Shown: piece after piece, positions 24,695 to 32,766 of the stretch | Numbering within the stretch: position 1 is the stretch's first letter | Layout of the letters: every line of letters begins with the position of its first letter | From: Litorilinea aerophila | GTDB taxonomy: Bacteria; Chloroflexota; Anaerolineae; Caldilineales; Caldilineaceae | DNA length: 64,000 nt | Direction of reading: 5' to 3' | Assembly (NCBI RefSeq): GCF_006569185.2 | Contig: NZ_VIGC02000006.1 | Span: forward strand, 124,001-188,000 | Translations under genes and position numbers: made by a program | Notes under the pieces: generated by a model | Seen by the model: only the letters and a program-made list of their open reading frames with translations | The model's database searches: none | Told to the model about the DNA's origin: nothing

Positions 24695-25582
24695 TTACTC
24701 GAGTGGCAGTAACGCCTGCAGTTTATCGGGATTCAGCACGATGTAGATGTGGGCGATGCCTTCGGGTGCAATCTGGAAGAGCAGCGCGGCCGTGGGCGTG
24801 CCGTCCTGGTAGGCGAAGATGGCCGGCTGCCCGTTGGCGTTGCCCGGTACCACCTGGATGGACGCGGATGCCCGACGCACGATCCCCAGCAGAAAACGGG
24901 CCACCGGATCTGCGCCTTGTACCGGCTTGCGGGCCGCAGGCACCTTGCCACCACTGTCCGACCAAAGGGCGACGTCCTCAGCCAGGGTGGACATGAGCCG
25001 GGAGAGGTCGCCCTGCTGGCATGCGACCCAGAACTGCTCCATCAGTTGGGCCTGGCGAGCCGGCTCCGGCTCAAAGCGGGGACGCTGCTCCTGGATGTAC
25101 TGCCGGGCCCGACGACCCAGCTGGCGGCAGGTGGCTTCCTTTTCCCCCAACATCTCGGCAATTTCCCGATAGGTGTAGTCAAAGACATCGTGGAGGAGAA
25201 AGATAGCCCGCTGGATGGGGCTCAGGCTCTGGAGGAGCACCAGGAAGGCCATGGAAAGCGACTCCGCCTGCAGGAGCTGCTCGGCCGGCTGCCCACCGAG
25301 CCCCCACCCGCCAGCCCGCTGCTGGACCAGGGGTTCCGGCAGCCAGAGGCCCACATAGGATTCCCGCTCCACCTGGGCCGACCGCAGATAGTCCAGGCAG
25401 AGGCGGGTCGTGACAGTGGTCAGATACGCTTTGGGCGAGGTCACCCCGGCCAGCTCCACCTGGTGCCAGCGCAGGTAGGCCTCCTGGACCAGGTCTTCCG
25501 CTACCATGACGCTGCCCACCATCCGGTAGGCGATGGAAAAGAGCAAGGGCCTGAGGCGGTTGAAGATGGCTTCATGGTTCAT
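24695..25582 (-). CDS. ECF41-group sigma factor with SnoaL-like C-terminal extension
   Basis: The 295-residue protein starts at ATG 25582 with AAGGAAAG upstream. Sigma2 (residues 5-70) and sigma4 (about 105-170) are present. The three marks of the ECF41 group are all found: W-L-P-E-P at 80-84 between the domains, D-S-G-G-K-V at 209-214 (the usual motif is D-G-G-G-K/R) and N-P-D-K-L at 284-288 near the C-terminus. ECF41 sigmas lack an anti-sigma protein; the C-terminal domain modulates activity. They control one adjacent oxidoreductase gene. The partner is the FAD oxidoreductase upstream at 25667-26998, and its promoter at 27089-27115 has the ECF41 signature. The first Gly of the D-G-G-G motif is replaced by Ser. 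Confidence 0.93.
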   Translation of the reverse strand: MNHEAIFNRLRPLLFSIAYRMVGSVMVAEDLVQEAYLRWHQVELAGVTSPKAYLTTVTTRLCLDYLRSAQVERESYVGLWLPEPLVQQRAGGWGLGGQPAEQLLQAESLSMAFLVLLQSLSPIQRAIFLLHDVFDYTYREIAEMLGEKEATCRQLGRRARQYIQEQRPRFEPEPARQAQLMEQFWVACQQGDLSRLMSTLAEDVALWSDSGGKVPAARKPVQGADPVARFLLGIVRRASASIQVVPGNANGQPAIFAYQDGTPTAALLFQIAPEGIAHIYIVLNPDKLQALLPLE

Positions 25583-25666
25583 CGGTCTTTCCTTGATGCA
25601 CACCGGTTCCATGGTCGTCGAGGGTGGGCGTCGGTGGAGCTGGCTGGGGCGACGGCGGGCCTGGCG

Positions 25667-26998
25667 TTACAAAGCGACCCTGGCTCGGCGGGTGTTTCCC
25701 TGCTGGCTATGGGCGGAGGCGAGGATGGCCTGGGTCGCCTGTCTGGCGCTGGCCAGGCTGGCATTGGCCAGCAGCCCTTCCGGCCCGATCCAGTCGCCGG
25801 CCAGGTACAGGCCGGGCACCTCGGCCACCAGCGGACCCGGCCGCCCCGCCAGGCCGCCCAGGGAGGCCCGGGGCAACCCATGGCAGACGGTGAGGCGGGG
25901 CAGCCAGCGCTGTTTGACCACTGCCCCGCGCCAGCCGGGCTGAATCCGATCCAACATCTCTTCCAGCTCACGCCGGTCACTTTCCGGATCATTCCGGGGA
26001 TGGGCTGGCAGGTAGCGGGCCGCGTGGATCAGCGCGCGGCCGTCCGGAGCCAGCCGGGCGGCGGCCGAATGCACCGAAAAGTATACGGCCGCGTCCACGC
26101 CCAGGGCAAATGTGGCCGCTGGTCTGGGAAGGCGGGAGAGGCCCAGGTCCAGGCAGGCTGCCTGCACGGGCAACTGTTGCGCCAACAGCCGGCGCAGTGT
26201 GGGCGCCTGGGGGGGCAGCAGGGCCGCCGTCGTCTCCGGGCTGGCGGCCACCAGGACGGCCGAAGCGGGCAGGCTGTGGCCGTCGGCCAGCCGCAGGCCC
26301 GTCACCGTGCCCTGCTCATCGACCGTCACAGCCTCGGCCCGGGTACCGGTGAGCAGGCGCGCCCCTGCGGCCTCCGCCACCTGCTGCAGGCCGTCCACCA
26401 GGGTCTGCCAGCCGCCATCCACGTAGAGCACCCCTCGGGTGGAGAGGCGCAGCTGCTCCAGACCGGCGTCGGCGCTGAGCTCCTCTGGGGCGTGGCTGTA
26501 GGTGGTCAGGCGGATGAGGCTGTGGAGAAATGCCCGGGCCACCGGCGGCCGGACGTGTTCCTGGATCCACTGGCCGATGGAGATGGCGCCCAGGCCCTCC
26601 AGGCGCAGTCCCTCCAGCCGGGCCAGTACTTTGAGGAGTGCCCACTTGTCGGCCAGCCCCAGGAGCCTGCTGGCCAGGATGGCCGGCCCTGTGGCGGGGA
26701 AGGGGAAGAGCCGGCCCCGGTGGATGGCGTAACCGGCCACCGCCACCCGGCCGGCGGGCACCGGCACGCCCAGCTCTGCGAAAATGGTGAGGGCCGGGCT
26801 GCCCTGGTAGAGGGCGTGGGGGCCCAGGTTGAAGTGAAACCCGTCGTCCCGTTGGGTGCGGGCGCGGCCGCCTATCTCCCGGGCCTGCTCCAGGAGGGTG
26901 ACGTCCGCCCCAGCCCGGGCCAACAGCGCCGCGGCCGTCAGACCGGCCAGGCCGCCGCCGACGATGGCCACCGTGGGTGAGGCGTTCTGGTGTTGCAT
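25667..26998 (-). CDS. FAD-dependent oxidoreductase (phytoene desaturase/amine oxidase type), ECF41 partner
   Basis: The 443-residue protein has GAGGAGG 5 nt before ATG 26998. The FAD dinucleotide fold V-A-I-V-G-G-G-L-A-G-L-T-A-A begins at residue 10, with L-E-Q-A-R-E-I-G-G-R-A-R following. This is the pattern of the NAD(P)-binding, protoporphyrinogen oxidase/phytoene desaturase group. The C-terminal FAD motif reads L-Y-L-A-G-D-W-I-G-P-E-G. The gene heads a two-gene unit with the ECF41 sigma factor 84 bp downstream. The substrate is unknown; a lipid or carotenoid-like target is possible. Confidence 0.9.
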   Translation of the reverse strand: MQHQNASPTVAIVGGGLAGLTAAALLARAGADVTLLEQAREIGGRARTQRDDGFHFNLGPHALYQGSPALTIFAELGVPVPAGRVAVAGYAIHRGRLFPFPATGPAILASRLLGLADKWALLKVLARLEGLRLEGLGAISIGQWIQEHVRPPVARAFLHSLIRLTTYSHAPEELSADAGLEQLRLSTRGVLYVDGGWQTLVDGLQQVAEAAGARLLTGTRAEAVTVDEQGTVTGLRLADGHSLPASAVLVAASPETTAALLPPQAPTLRRLLAQQLPVQAACLDLGLSRLPRPAATFALGVDAAVYFSVHSAAARLAPDGRALIHAARYLPAHPRNDPESDRRELEEMLDRIQPGWRGAVVKQRWLPRLTVCHGLPRASLGGLAGRPGPLVAEVPGLYLAGDWIGPEGLLANASLASARQATQAILASAHSQQGNTRRARVAL

Positions 26999-27026
26999 GG
27001 ATACCTCCTCTATCGCTCTGGTTTTC

Positions 27027-27050
27027 CGCTGCGCCCTCTGCGTCTTCGCA
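27027..27050. repeat. Degenerate 8-bp units (CTGCGC type)
   Basis: Three adjacent degenerate 8-mers (CGCTGCGC, CCTCTGCG, TCTTCGCA) lie between the ECF41-type promoter and the oxidoreductase gene, inside its leader. They resemble the array at 45337-45360. Confidence 0.35.
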
Positions 27051-27088
27051 TCGAATCCGATCGGCCAGGATGGTGCCGTCAATCAGGA

Positions 27089-27115
27089 GACGGATATCCG
27101 CTCCTATGTGTGACA
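27089..27115 (-). promoter_or_regulatory. ECF41-type promoter of the FAD oxidoreductase-sigma operon
   Basis: On the minus strand TGTCACA (27115-27109) and CGTC (27092-27089) are separated by 16 bp. This is the published ECF41 target motif, TGTCACA at -35 and CGTC at -10. It lies about 90 bp before the oxidoreductase start codon and so links the sigma factor to its partner gene. Confidence 0.85.
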
Positions 27116-27195
27116 GCCATGCCGGGTGAACCCCGAGTTTTGCCAGGGGGTGGCCCTCTCTTCGCCCAAAGCAAGGCGCCAGGGGGGCTCATTCG

Positions 27196-27229
27196 ACGTT
27201 TGACAAACGTTCAAGCCGCCACCTATAAT
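27196..27229 (+). promoter_or_regulatory. Strong promoter with operator palindrome for the Opp-type ABC operon
   Basis: TTGACA (27200-27205) and TATAAT (27224-27229) are both perfect, with 18-bp spacing. A perfect palindrome ACGTTTG-A-CAAACGT (27196-27210) covers the -35 box, so a bound protein would block the polymerase. Expected transcription start is near 27236, giving a 300-nt leader before the receptor gene at 27542. Confidence 0.75.
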
Positions 27230-27541
27230 GGACGAGGCTGGATGGTTTCGTCCCGTCCGGAATGGCGCATGACGGAATGACGCATGACGGCGACGTGGAG
27301 AGCCGGCGGCCCTGCTCCCTCCCCTCGAAGGACCCCGGCAACCCTGTTCCATCGGCCAGCCCAATCTCTCGGACCCCATCGGGTCCATCCGGCCCGGCAT
27401 GATCAGAATCGGTTGATATTTCCAGCGGTCCAGCATTCTTGGTGCGTTTTGCCATGATTGGACAGATCTTTATACCACCTGACCACGCCGGCCATCTTTT
27501 CTGGCTCCCCATTTTCACCCATCACCAGAGGAGGTAGTGCC
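27230..27541 (+). other. Long 5' leader of the ABC operon, with iterated ATGACGG words
   Basis: The roughly 300-nt leader begins with a direct repeat CGCATGACGG at 27266-27275 and 27281-27290. A CCGGCAACC box at 27335-27343 recalls the SAM riboswitch core, but the rest of that motif is missing. A ribosome site GAGGAGG lies close to the start codon. No small gene is convincing. Confidence 0.4.
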
Positions 27542-29263
27542 ATGAACCCAGTCCAACCCACCGATCCCCGTCCGCGAGCGGCCCGCTCCATCTCCCGCCG
27601 TACTTTTCTTCAGATCTTGGGTGCCGGCGCAGGTATGGGCCTGCTGGCCGGCTGTGCCCCCAGCACGCCGGCCCCCTCGGAGCCGCCGGCCGCGCCCCAG
27701 GCACCGGCTGAACCGGAGCAGCCCGCCAGTTGGGAGGGCGGCTTCCTGCGCCCGGGCGGCAACCCCAAACGGGGCGGAACCCTGCGTACGGCCTTCGGCG
27801 TGACCACGGCCAGCTTCGACCTGCACCAGGGCGGCGCGGCCCATGTCCTCTGCCACATGTACAACAATCTGGTGCGTCGCAACCTGGTGGATGGCCTGCG
27901 CAGCGTGGTGCCGGACCTGGCCGAGAGCTGGGAAGTCTCTGAGGACGGCAAGACCTACACCTTCACCCTGCGGGAAGGGGTGAAGTTCCACGACGGCGAG
28001 CCCTTCAGCGCCGACGACGTGGTCGCCACCTTCAACCGCATCATCAACCCGCCGGAAGGCATCATCAGCCAGTTTAAGAACGAATTCGCCATGGTGGAAT
28101 CGGTGGAGGCGGTGGACGCCCGAACCGTGCGCTTCACCCTCAGCGCGCCCCGGGCCTATTTCGTGGATCTGTTGGCTGGCACCGCCTTCGGCATCTACTC
28201 CAAAAAGACGTTGGAAGAACACAACTACGACCTGCGGGAAGTCATCGCCCCGGGTACCGGCGCCTTCCGCTACGTGGAGTACAAGACCGCGGAGAAATGG
28301 GTCCTGGAGCGCAATCCCGACTACTGGGACAGCGAGCTGCCCTACATCGACACCCTGGAGATGCTCCACGTCCCGGCCTGGTCGGACCGGGGCACCGCCG
28401 TGCTGACGGGGCAGGCGGACATGTCCTGGAACGTGGCCTTTGAAACGTGGACCGAGGGCGAGAACCGGCCGGATATCGTCCAGGTGAACAAGCTGGCCAA
28501 CTTTGGCGCCTACTGGGTGCTCTTCAACACCAAGCAGCCGCCCTTCGACGATCCCCGGGTGCGGCGGGCCATCCACCTGGCGGTCAGCCGTCAGAATCTG
28601 ATCAAGGCCTTCGCCACCCAGGAGCAGATCAACCTGACCCGGTGGGTGCCCTACGGCGATCCCTACGCCACGCCGCCGGAGGTGATCGCCCAGCTTCCCG
28701 GCTACCGCGAGGACAAGACCGAGGACATCGAAACGGCCCGGGGACTGCTGGCCGAGGCCGGCTTCGCCGATGGCATCACCGGCGTGGAGCTGCTGGCCGC
28801 GTCGGGCCCCCAGGCAGAGCTGTTGGCGCCGGCCTTCCAAGACATGTTGCTGCGCAACCTCAACATCCAGGCCGACATCCGCATCATCGAGCGCTCCCTG
28901 TTGGGCCAGGAGGAGCAGGCCGGCAACTTCCAGATGGTGCTGGATACCTACGGCCACAGCATTTCCGACATCTCCCCCCGGGCCAACCTGTGGTGGCGCA
29001 CCGGCGGCTCCCAGAACTGGGGCGGCTATTCCAACCCCGAATTTGACGCGCTGTTGGATCAGATTGACAATGAGACCGACGTCGAAACCCGCCGCGATCT
29101 CATCGCCCAGGCCCAAGATCTGCTGGACCAGGATCCGCCCTGGTTCCTCATCGGCTACACCTTCCACCTGCCCATGTGGCGCAACACGGTGAAGGGGCTG
29201 GCCCTGGACAACCGGGCCTTTGCCGAGTGGGGGCGGATTGAGACTGTCTGGCTGGATGTCTGA
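27542..29263 (+). CDS. Tat-exported lipoprotein receptor of Opp/Dpp-type ABC importer
   Basis: The 573-residue protein has AGAGGAGG upstream of ATG 27542. The leader has twin arginines S-R-R-T-F-L-Q and a lipobox L-L-A-G-C, followed by a Pro/Ala linker. The mature region has the SBP-5 family pattern: G-G-T-L-R-T-A-F-G, L-A-E-S-W-E-V-S-E-D-G-K-T-Y-T-F-T-L-R and G-V-K-F-H-D-G-E-P-F-S-A-D-D-V. Such receptors bind peptides, but in Chloroflexota many bind glycans or other solutes. It is the first gene of an operon with two permeases; no ATPase gene is in the run, so the importer may borrow one. Confidence 0.92.
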   Translation: MNPVQPTDPRPRAARSISRRTFLQILGAGAGMGLLAGCAPSTPAPSEPPAAPQAPAEPEQPASWEGGFLRPGGNPKRGGTLRTAFGVTTASFDLHQGGAAHVLCHMYNNLVRRNLVDGLRSVVPDLAESWEVSEDGKTYTFTLREGVKFHDGEPFSADDVVATFNRIINPPEGIISQFKNEFAMVESVEAVDARTVRFTLSAPRAYFVDLLAGTAFGIYSKKTLEEHNYDLREVIAPGTGAFRYVEYKTAEKWVLERNPDYWDSELPYIDTLEMLHVPAWSDRGTAVLTGQADMSWNVAFETWTEGENRPDIVQVNKLANFGAYWVLFNTKQPPFDDPRVRRAIHLAVSRQNLIKAFATQEQINLTRWVPYGDPYATPPEVIAQLPGYREDKTEDIETARGLLAEAGFADGITGVELLAASGPQAELLAPAFQDMLLRNLNIQADIRIIERSLLGQEEQAGNFQMVLDTYGHSISDISPRANLWWRTGGSQNWGGYSNPEFDALLDQIDNETDVETRRDLIAQAQDLLDQDPPWFLIGYTFHLPMWRNTVKGLALDNRAFAEWGRIETVWLDV

Positions 29264-29268
29264 GTACC

Positions 29269-30228
29269 ATGCAGCGCTACATTCTGAACCGGGTTTTGCT
29301 GGCTGTGCCCACGGTGCTGGGGATCACCATTCTGATCTTCCTGGCCATGCGGGTGTTGCCCGGCGATCCCCTGGCCCTGATCATCTCAGAATCGTCGGGC
29401 ACCTACGTGCTGAGCGAGGAGGAGCTCCAGGCGGCCCGGGCCAGCCTGGGTCTGGATAAGCCCTATCACCTCCAGTACCTGGACTGGATGGCCCAGGTGT
29501 TGTCCGGCGACCTGGGCACCTCCTTCTGGACCAAGGAGCCCATTCGGGATCTGATCCTGCGGCGGGGGCCCATCACGGCCCAGATCGCGGTGATGGCCGT
29601 CATCTTCTCCTGGCTCATCGGCGTGCCCATCGGCATGCTCAGTGCCATGTGGCGCAATTCCCTGTTCGACCACCTCTCCCGACTGGGCATCACCATCTTC
29701 ATCGCGGTGCCCAGCTTCTGGGTGGGCCTGCTCATCATCCTGGCCACGGTCCTCTGGTTCACCTGGCGCCCGCCCCTGACCATTGTGCAGATCTGGGAGG
29801 ATCCCGGCGCCAACCTGGCCATGACCTCATTGCCGGCGCTGGCCCTGGGCCTGGGGCTGGCCGCAGCCACGGCACGCATGGCCCGCTCCTCGGCCCTGGA
29901 AGTGCTCTACGAGGACTACATCCGGACGGCTCGGGCCAAGGGGTTGAGCGATCAGTGGGTCATGTGGCGGCATGTCTTCAAAAATGCCATGTTGCCGGTC
30001 ATCACCACCTCGGGCCTGGCCCTGGGTGGCCTCCTGGGTGGCGCGGTGTCGGTGGAGCGGGCCTTCGGCGTGCCCGGGCTGGGTACGTTGCTGGTCCAGG
30101 CCCTGACCGAACGGGACTGGATGATGATCCAGAATCTGGTGCTGATTTACGGCGTCATTTTCGCGGTGATCAACTTGCTGGTGGACATCAGCTACGCGTG
30201 GTTCGACCCGCGGATTCGCTACGAATGA
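29269..30228 (+). CDS. DppB-type ABC permease
   Basis: The 319-residue protein has six hydrophobic helices and the N-terminal Y-I-L-N-R-V-L-L-A-V-P-T-V-L-G pattern of the DppB family. The binding-protein-dependent transport motif is R-T-A-R-A-K-G-L-S-D near 220-230. It lies 5 bp after the receptor gene stop. Confidence 0.93.
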   Translation: MQRYILNRVLLAVPTVLGITILIFLAMRVLPGDPLALIISESSGTYVLSEEELQAARASLGLDKPYHLQYLDWMAQVLSGDLGTSFWTKEPIRDLILRRGPITAQIAVMAVIFSWLIGVPIGMLSAMWRNSLFDHLSRLGITIFIAVPSFWVGLLIILATVLWFTWRPPLTIVQIWEDPGANLAMTSLPALALGLGLAAATARMARSSALEVLYEDYIRTARAKGLSDQWVMWRHVFKNAMLPVITTSGLALGGLLGGAVSVERAFGVPGLGTLLVQALTERDWMMIQNLVLIYGVIFAVINLLVDISYAWFDPRIRYE

Positions 30229-30250
30229 AGGACATTCCCTTGAGACCGTC

Positions 30251-31183
30251 ATGCGCGAACTAACTCCTGCCCTCGCCCGTGAAAAGCCCGGTGCCTCCGT
30301 GGTGATGCAGCCAGAGCAACCAGGCCTGGTAACCCGCTGGCAGCGAAGCGTGATGCGTTTTGTGCGCTCATCGCCCATCGGGACGGTGGCTGTCCTCATC
30401 TGGCTGGCGCTCATCCTGGTGGCCATCTTTGCGCCGGTGCTGGCTCCCTACGACCCGCTGGAAGCCGATTACGGCGCCGTACGCCAGGGGCCGACCGCGG
30501 CCCACTGGTTGGGCACTGACCACCTGGGTCGGGATGTGCTGAGCCGCATCATCTACGGCTCCCGCATCACCCTGATCGTCAGTCTCTCCTCGGTGCTGTT
30601 GGGGGATCTGCTGGGTTTCATCTGGGGGATCGCCAGCGGCTATCTGGGCGGCCGTTTCGACATGCTCAGCCAGCGCCTGGTGGATATCCTCATGTCCTTC
30701 CCCGCCCTGATCCTGGCGCTGCTGCTCCTGGTGGTGTTGGGGGCTGGCCTGACGACGGTCATTGTGGCCATCGCCGTCACCCGGATCCCCTCGTCCACCC
30801 GCATCACCCGTTCGGTGGTCCTGTCGATCAAGGAGACCGCCTACGTGGAGGCTGCCCGCATGATCGGCGCATCCCAGCTTCGCATCATGCGGCTACACAT
30901 CGCCCCCCAGTGTGTAGCCCCCATCCTGGTGGTGGCGACCCTTCACCTGGGCGCGGCCATCTTTGCCGAATCCGCCCTCAGCTTCCTGGGCATGGGCATT
31001 CCCCCGCCCGCGCCCAGTTGGGGCAACATGCTGGGCGGCGTGCTGGCGGCTGCCTTCAAGCCGCCCTGGTGGCTGGTGGTCTTCCCGGGGGTGGCCATCA
31101 CCATCGCCATCATGGCGGCGAACCTGATGGGCGATGCCCTGCGGGACTTCCTGGACCCCAAACTGAAGAAGCGACTGGAATAG
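30251..31183 (+). CDS. DppC-type ABC permease
   Basis: The 310-residue protein has the DppC signature G-T-D-H-L-G-R-D-V-L-S-R near 97-108, followed by five further helices and the coupling motif Y-V-E-A-A-R-M-I-G-A near 199-208. It partners the DppB-type permease 22 bp upstream. No Opp/Dpp ATPase gene follows; the next gene is a cupin. Confidence 0.93.
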   Translation: MRELTPALAREKPGASVVMQPEQPGLVTRWQRSVMRFVRSSPIGTVAVLIWLALILVAIFAPVLAPYDPLEADYGAVRQGPTAAHWLGTDHLGRDVLSRIIYGSRITLIVSLSSVLLGDLLGFIWGIASGYLGGRFDMLSQRLVDILMSFPALILALLLLVVLGAGLTTVIVAIAVTRIPSSTRITRSVVLSIKETAYVEAARMIGASQLRIMRLHIAPQCVAPILVVATLHLGAAIFAESALSFLGMGIPPPAPSWGNMLGGVLAAAFKPPWWLVVFPGVAITIAIMAANLMGDALRDFLDPKLKKRLE

Positions 31184-31210
31184 TCAGAATGACCATGAAA
31201 GGCCATTGCC

Positions 31211-31873
31211 ATGGGATTTGATGTCTTCGACTATCGGACCGTGGATCGGAACGTGCTGGTCACGCCGGAGATCCGGGCGCGGCTCTATCACATGAAGCCC
31301 GGCCAGGTGGACCGGCGCCACAGCCACGACCTGGGCCACGAGGTCTTCCTGATCCTGGAAGGGGAGGCCGAGTTTACCATCAACGGCGAGACCCGGGTGC
31401 TGGGGCCCGGCCAGATGTGTGTGGCCCTGGCCGACGAGATCCACCAGGTGCGCAACACGCTGCCCGACCGGGAGACGGTGATGTACCTATCGGTGACGCC
31501 CCACATCCAGCCCACCCACACCGGCCGCAACGACGACGATTCGCCCCAGCCGCCCCGTTTTGTGCCCAACGCCAACTACCACGCGGAAACGGACCCGAAC
31601 GTGCCCGTGGACCTCCTTCTCCAGCGCCATCTGGAGGCAGCCCAGGTGGCGGCTGAAGCGGCCCAGGCGAACCTGGAGCGGCACCGGGCCATGGCCCATG
31701 CCCTGCGCCAGGCCCGGGGGGCCAACGACCTGGAAGCAGCGGCCACGGCGCGCAACGCCATGTGGGAGACGCTGTATACCCTGTTCAAAGCCATGTACGC
31801 CCTGGGCAGTACCTGGAATGAACTGGCGCCCCGCATGACAGAACCCCGGGCTGATGTTTCTCCAGGCGCTTGA
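31211..31873 (+). CDS. Cupin protein with helical C-terminal extension
   Basis: The 220-residue protein has a cupin barrel at about 15-100, with motif 1 H-S-H-D-L-G-H-E-V-F-L-I-L-E-G-E (39-54) and the C-terminal part of the motif in D-E-I-H-Q-V-R-N near 76-83. The remaining 100 residues are a helical tail rich in Ala, Glu and Arg (H-L-E-A-A-Q-V-A-A-E-A-A). Its location between ABC transporter and racemase genes suggests a sugar or hydroxy-acid enzyme or sensor. The helical tail is unusual for a cupin and may mediate assembly. Confidence 0.8.
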   Translation: MGFDVFDYRTVDRNVLVTPEIRARLYHMKPGQVDRRHSHDLGHEVFLILEGEAEFTINGETRVLGPGQMCVALADEIHQVRNTLPDRETVMYLSVTPHIQPTHTGRNDDDSPQPPRFVPNANYHAETDPNVPVDLLLQRHLEAAQVAAEAAQANLERHRAMAHALRQARGANDLEAAATARNAMWETLYTLFKAMYALGSTWNELAPRMTEPRADVSPGA

Positions 31874-31910
31874 TGTCCACAGATTTAACGCAGCGTAGAA
31901 GAGTGTTTCA

Positions 31911-32582
31911 ATGAGCCGAAAAAAGATTGCCCTGATTCACACCGCCACCATGCTGGCGCCAGCCCTCACGAAACTATGCCGGGAAGCGTTGCCCGATGCT
32001 GAGATCTTTAACATTGTGGATGAAAGCCTCATCGCCAACACCATCGCCGCCCAAAAGCTCACCCCCACCACCTACCGGCGGGTGGCCGGCTACATCGCCT
32101 CCGCCGAGGAGGCCGGCGCCGACGCGATCCTGGTCACCTGCTCCTCCATCGGCCCGGCCGTGGAAGCCGCGCGGCCCCTGGTCAACGTGCCCGTGTTGCG
32201 CATCGACGAGCCCATGGCAGACCAGGCGGTGCGCCTGGGGCGACGTATCGGGGTCATCGCCACCCTGTCCACCACCCTGGAACCCACCACCGAGCTGGTG
32301 CGGGCCCGGGCTGCCGCCCAGGGCAAGGAGGTGGAGATCGTGCAACACCTCTGCACAGGGGCCTTCGAGGCGGTGATCGCCGGCGACACCGCCACCCACG
32401 ACCGGCTGGTCCGGGAGGGGCTCCAGGCCCTGATGGACGCCCAGGTCGATGTGATCGTCCTGGCCCAGGCCTCCATGGCTCGGGTAGTGGAAACATTGCC
32501 GTCATCCGCGCGCACCGTTCCCATCCTCTCCAGCCCGGAACCCGGCATCGCGGCCCTGAAGGAGGTCGTCCAGGCGCTGTGA
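31911..32582 (+). CDS. Asp/Glu/hydantoin racemase superfamily protein
   Basis: The 223-residue protein has the family fold with the first catalytic Cys in V-T-C77-S-S-I-G. The second half-site, where glutamate or aspartate racemases have G-C-T/G-C-A, reads V-L-A-Q-A-S-M-A-R-V, so the second Cys is replaced by Ser. This subgroup may not be a true racemase; isomerases and decarboxylases of the same fold use one Cys. It lies in a probable operon with the ABC permeases and cupin. Confidence 0.8.
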   Translation: MSRKKIALIHTATMLAPALTKLCREALPDAEIFNIVDESLIANTIAAQKLTPTTYRRVAGYIASAEEAGADAILVTCSSIGPAVEAARPLVNVPVLRIDEPMADQAVRLGRRIGVIATLSTTLEPTTELVRARAAAQGKEVEIVQHLCTGAFEAVIAGDTATHDRLVREGLQALMDAQVDVIVLAQASMARVVETLPSSARTVPILSSPEPGIAALKEVVQAL

Positions 32583-32583
32583 C

Positions 32584-32698
32584 GCGTGGAGCGTAGTAAA
32601 TCCCGGCAGAAATTCGCCGATGGTGTCCACCAGACTGCAGTAGTGCGTGAACCAATTTGACACCTACCACGCACTACGTTTCCCGTGTTTCCCGTCAC
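32584..32698. repeat. GTAGTGC-type 7-bp arrays with copy of the 1780 element end
   Basis: Two 7-mers (GCGTGGA, GCGTAGT) at 32584-32597 lead directly into an exact 24-bp copy of the left end of the element at 1780 (32598-32621). Further units GTAGTGC and GTGAACC follow at 32640-32653, and five facing units on the opposite strand at 32664-32698. This region joins two of the window's repeat families. Confidence 0.65.
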
Positions 32699-32766
32699 CA
32701 GGGCACGCAACCGGGAACCCGGCTGAAAACCCATCTACCCACCCGACTTCCATAGCGGAGGAACCC

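Noticed and set aside
27299-27343. SAM-I riboswitch-like AGAG ... CGGCAACC pattern in the ABC leader
   Set aside because: The AGAG to CGGCAACC spacing is near that of SAM-I, but the GGUGGAGGGA and GGCCC-AUGAA core is missing and the operon has no methionine link.
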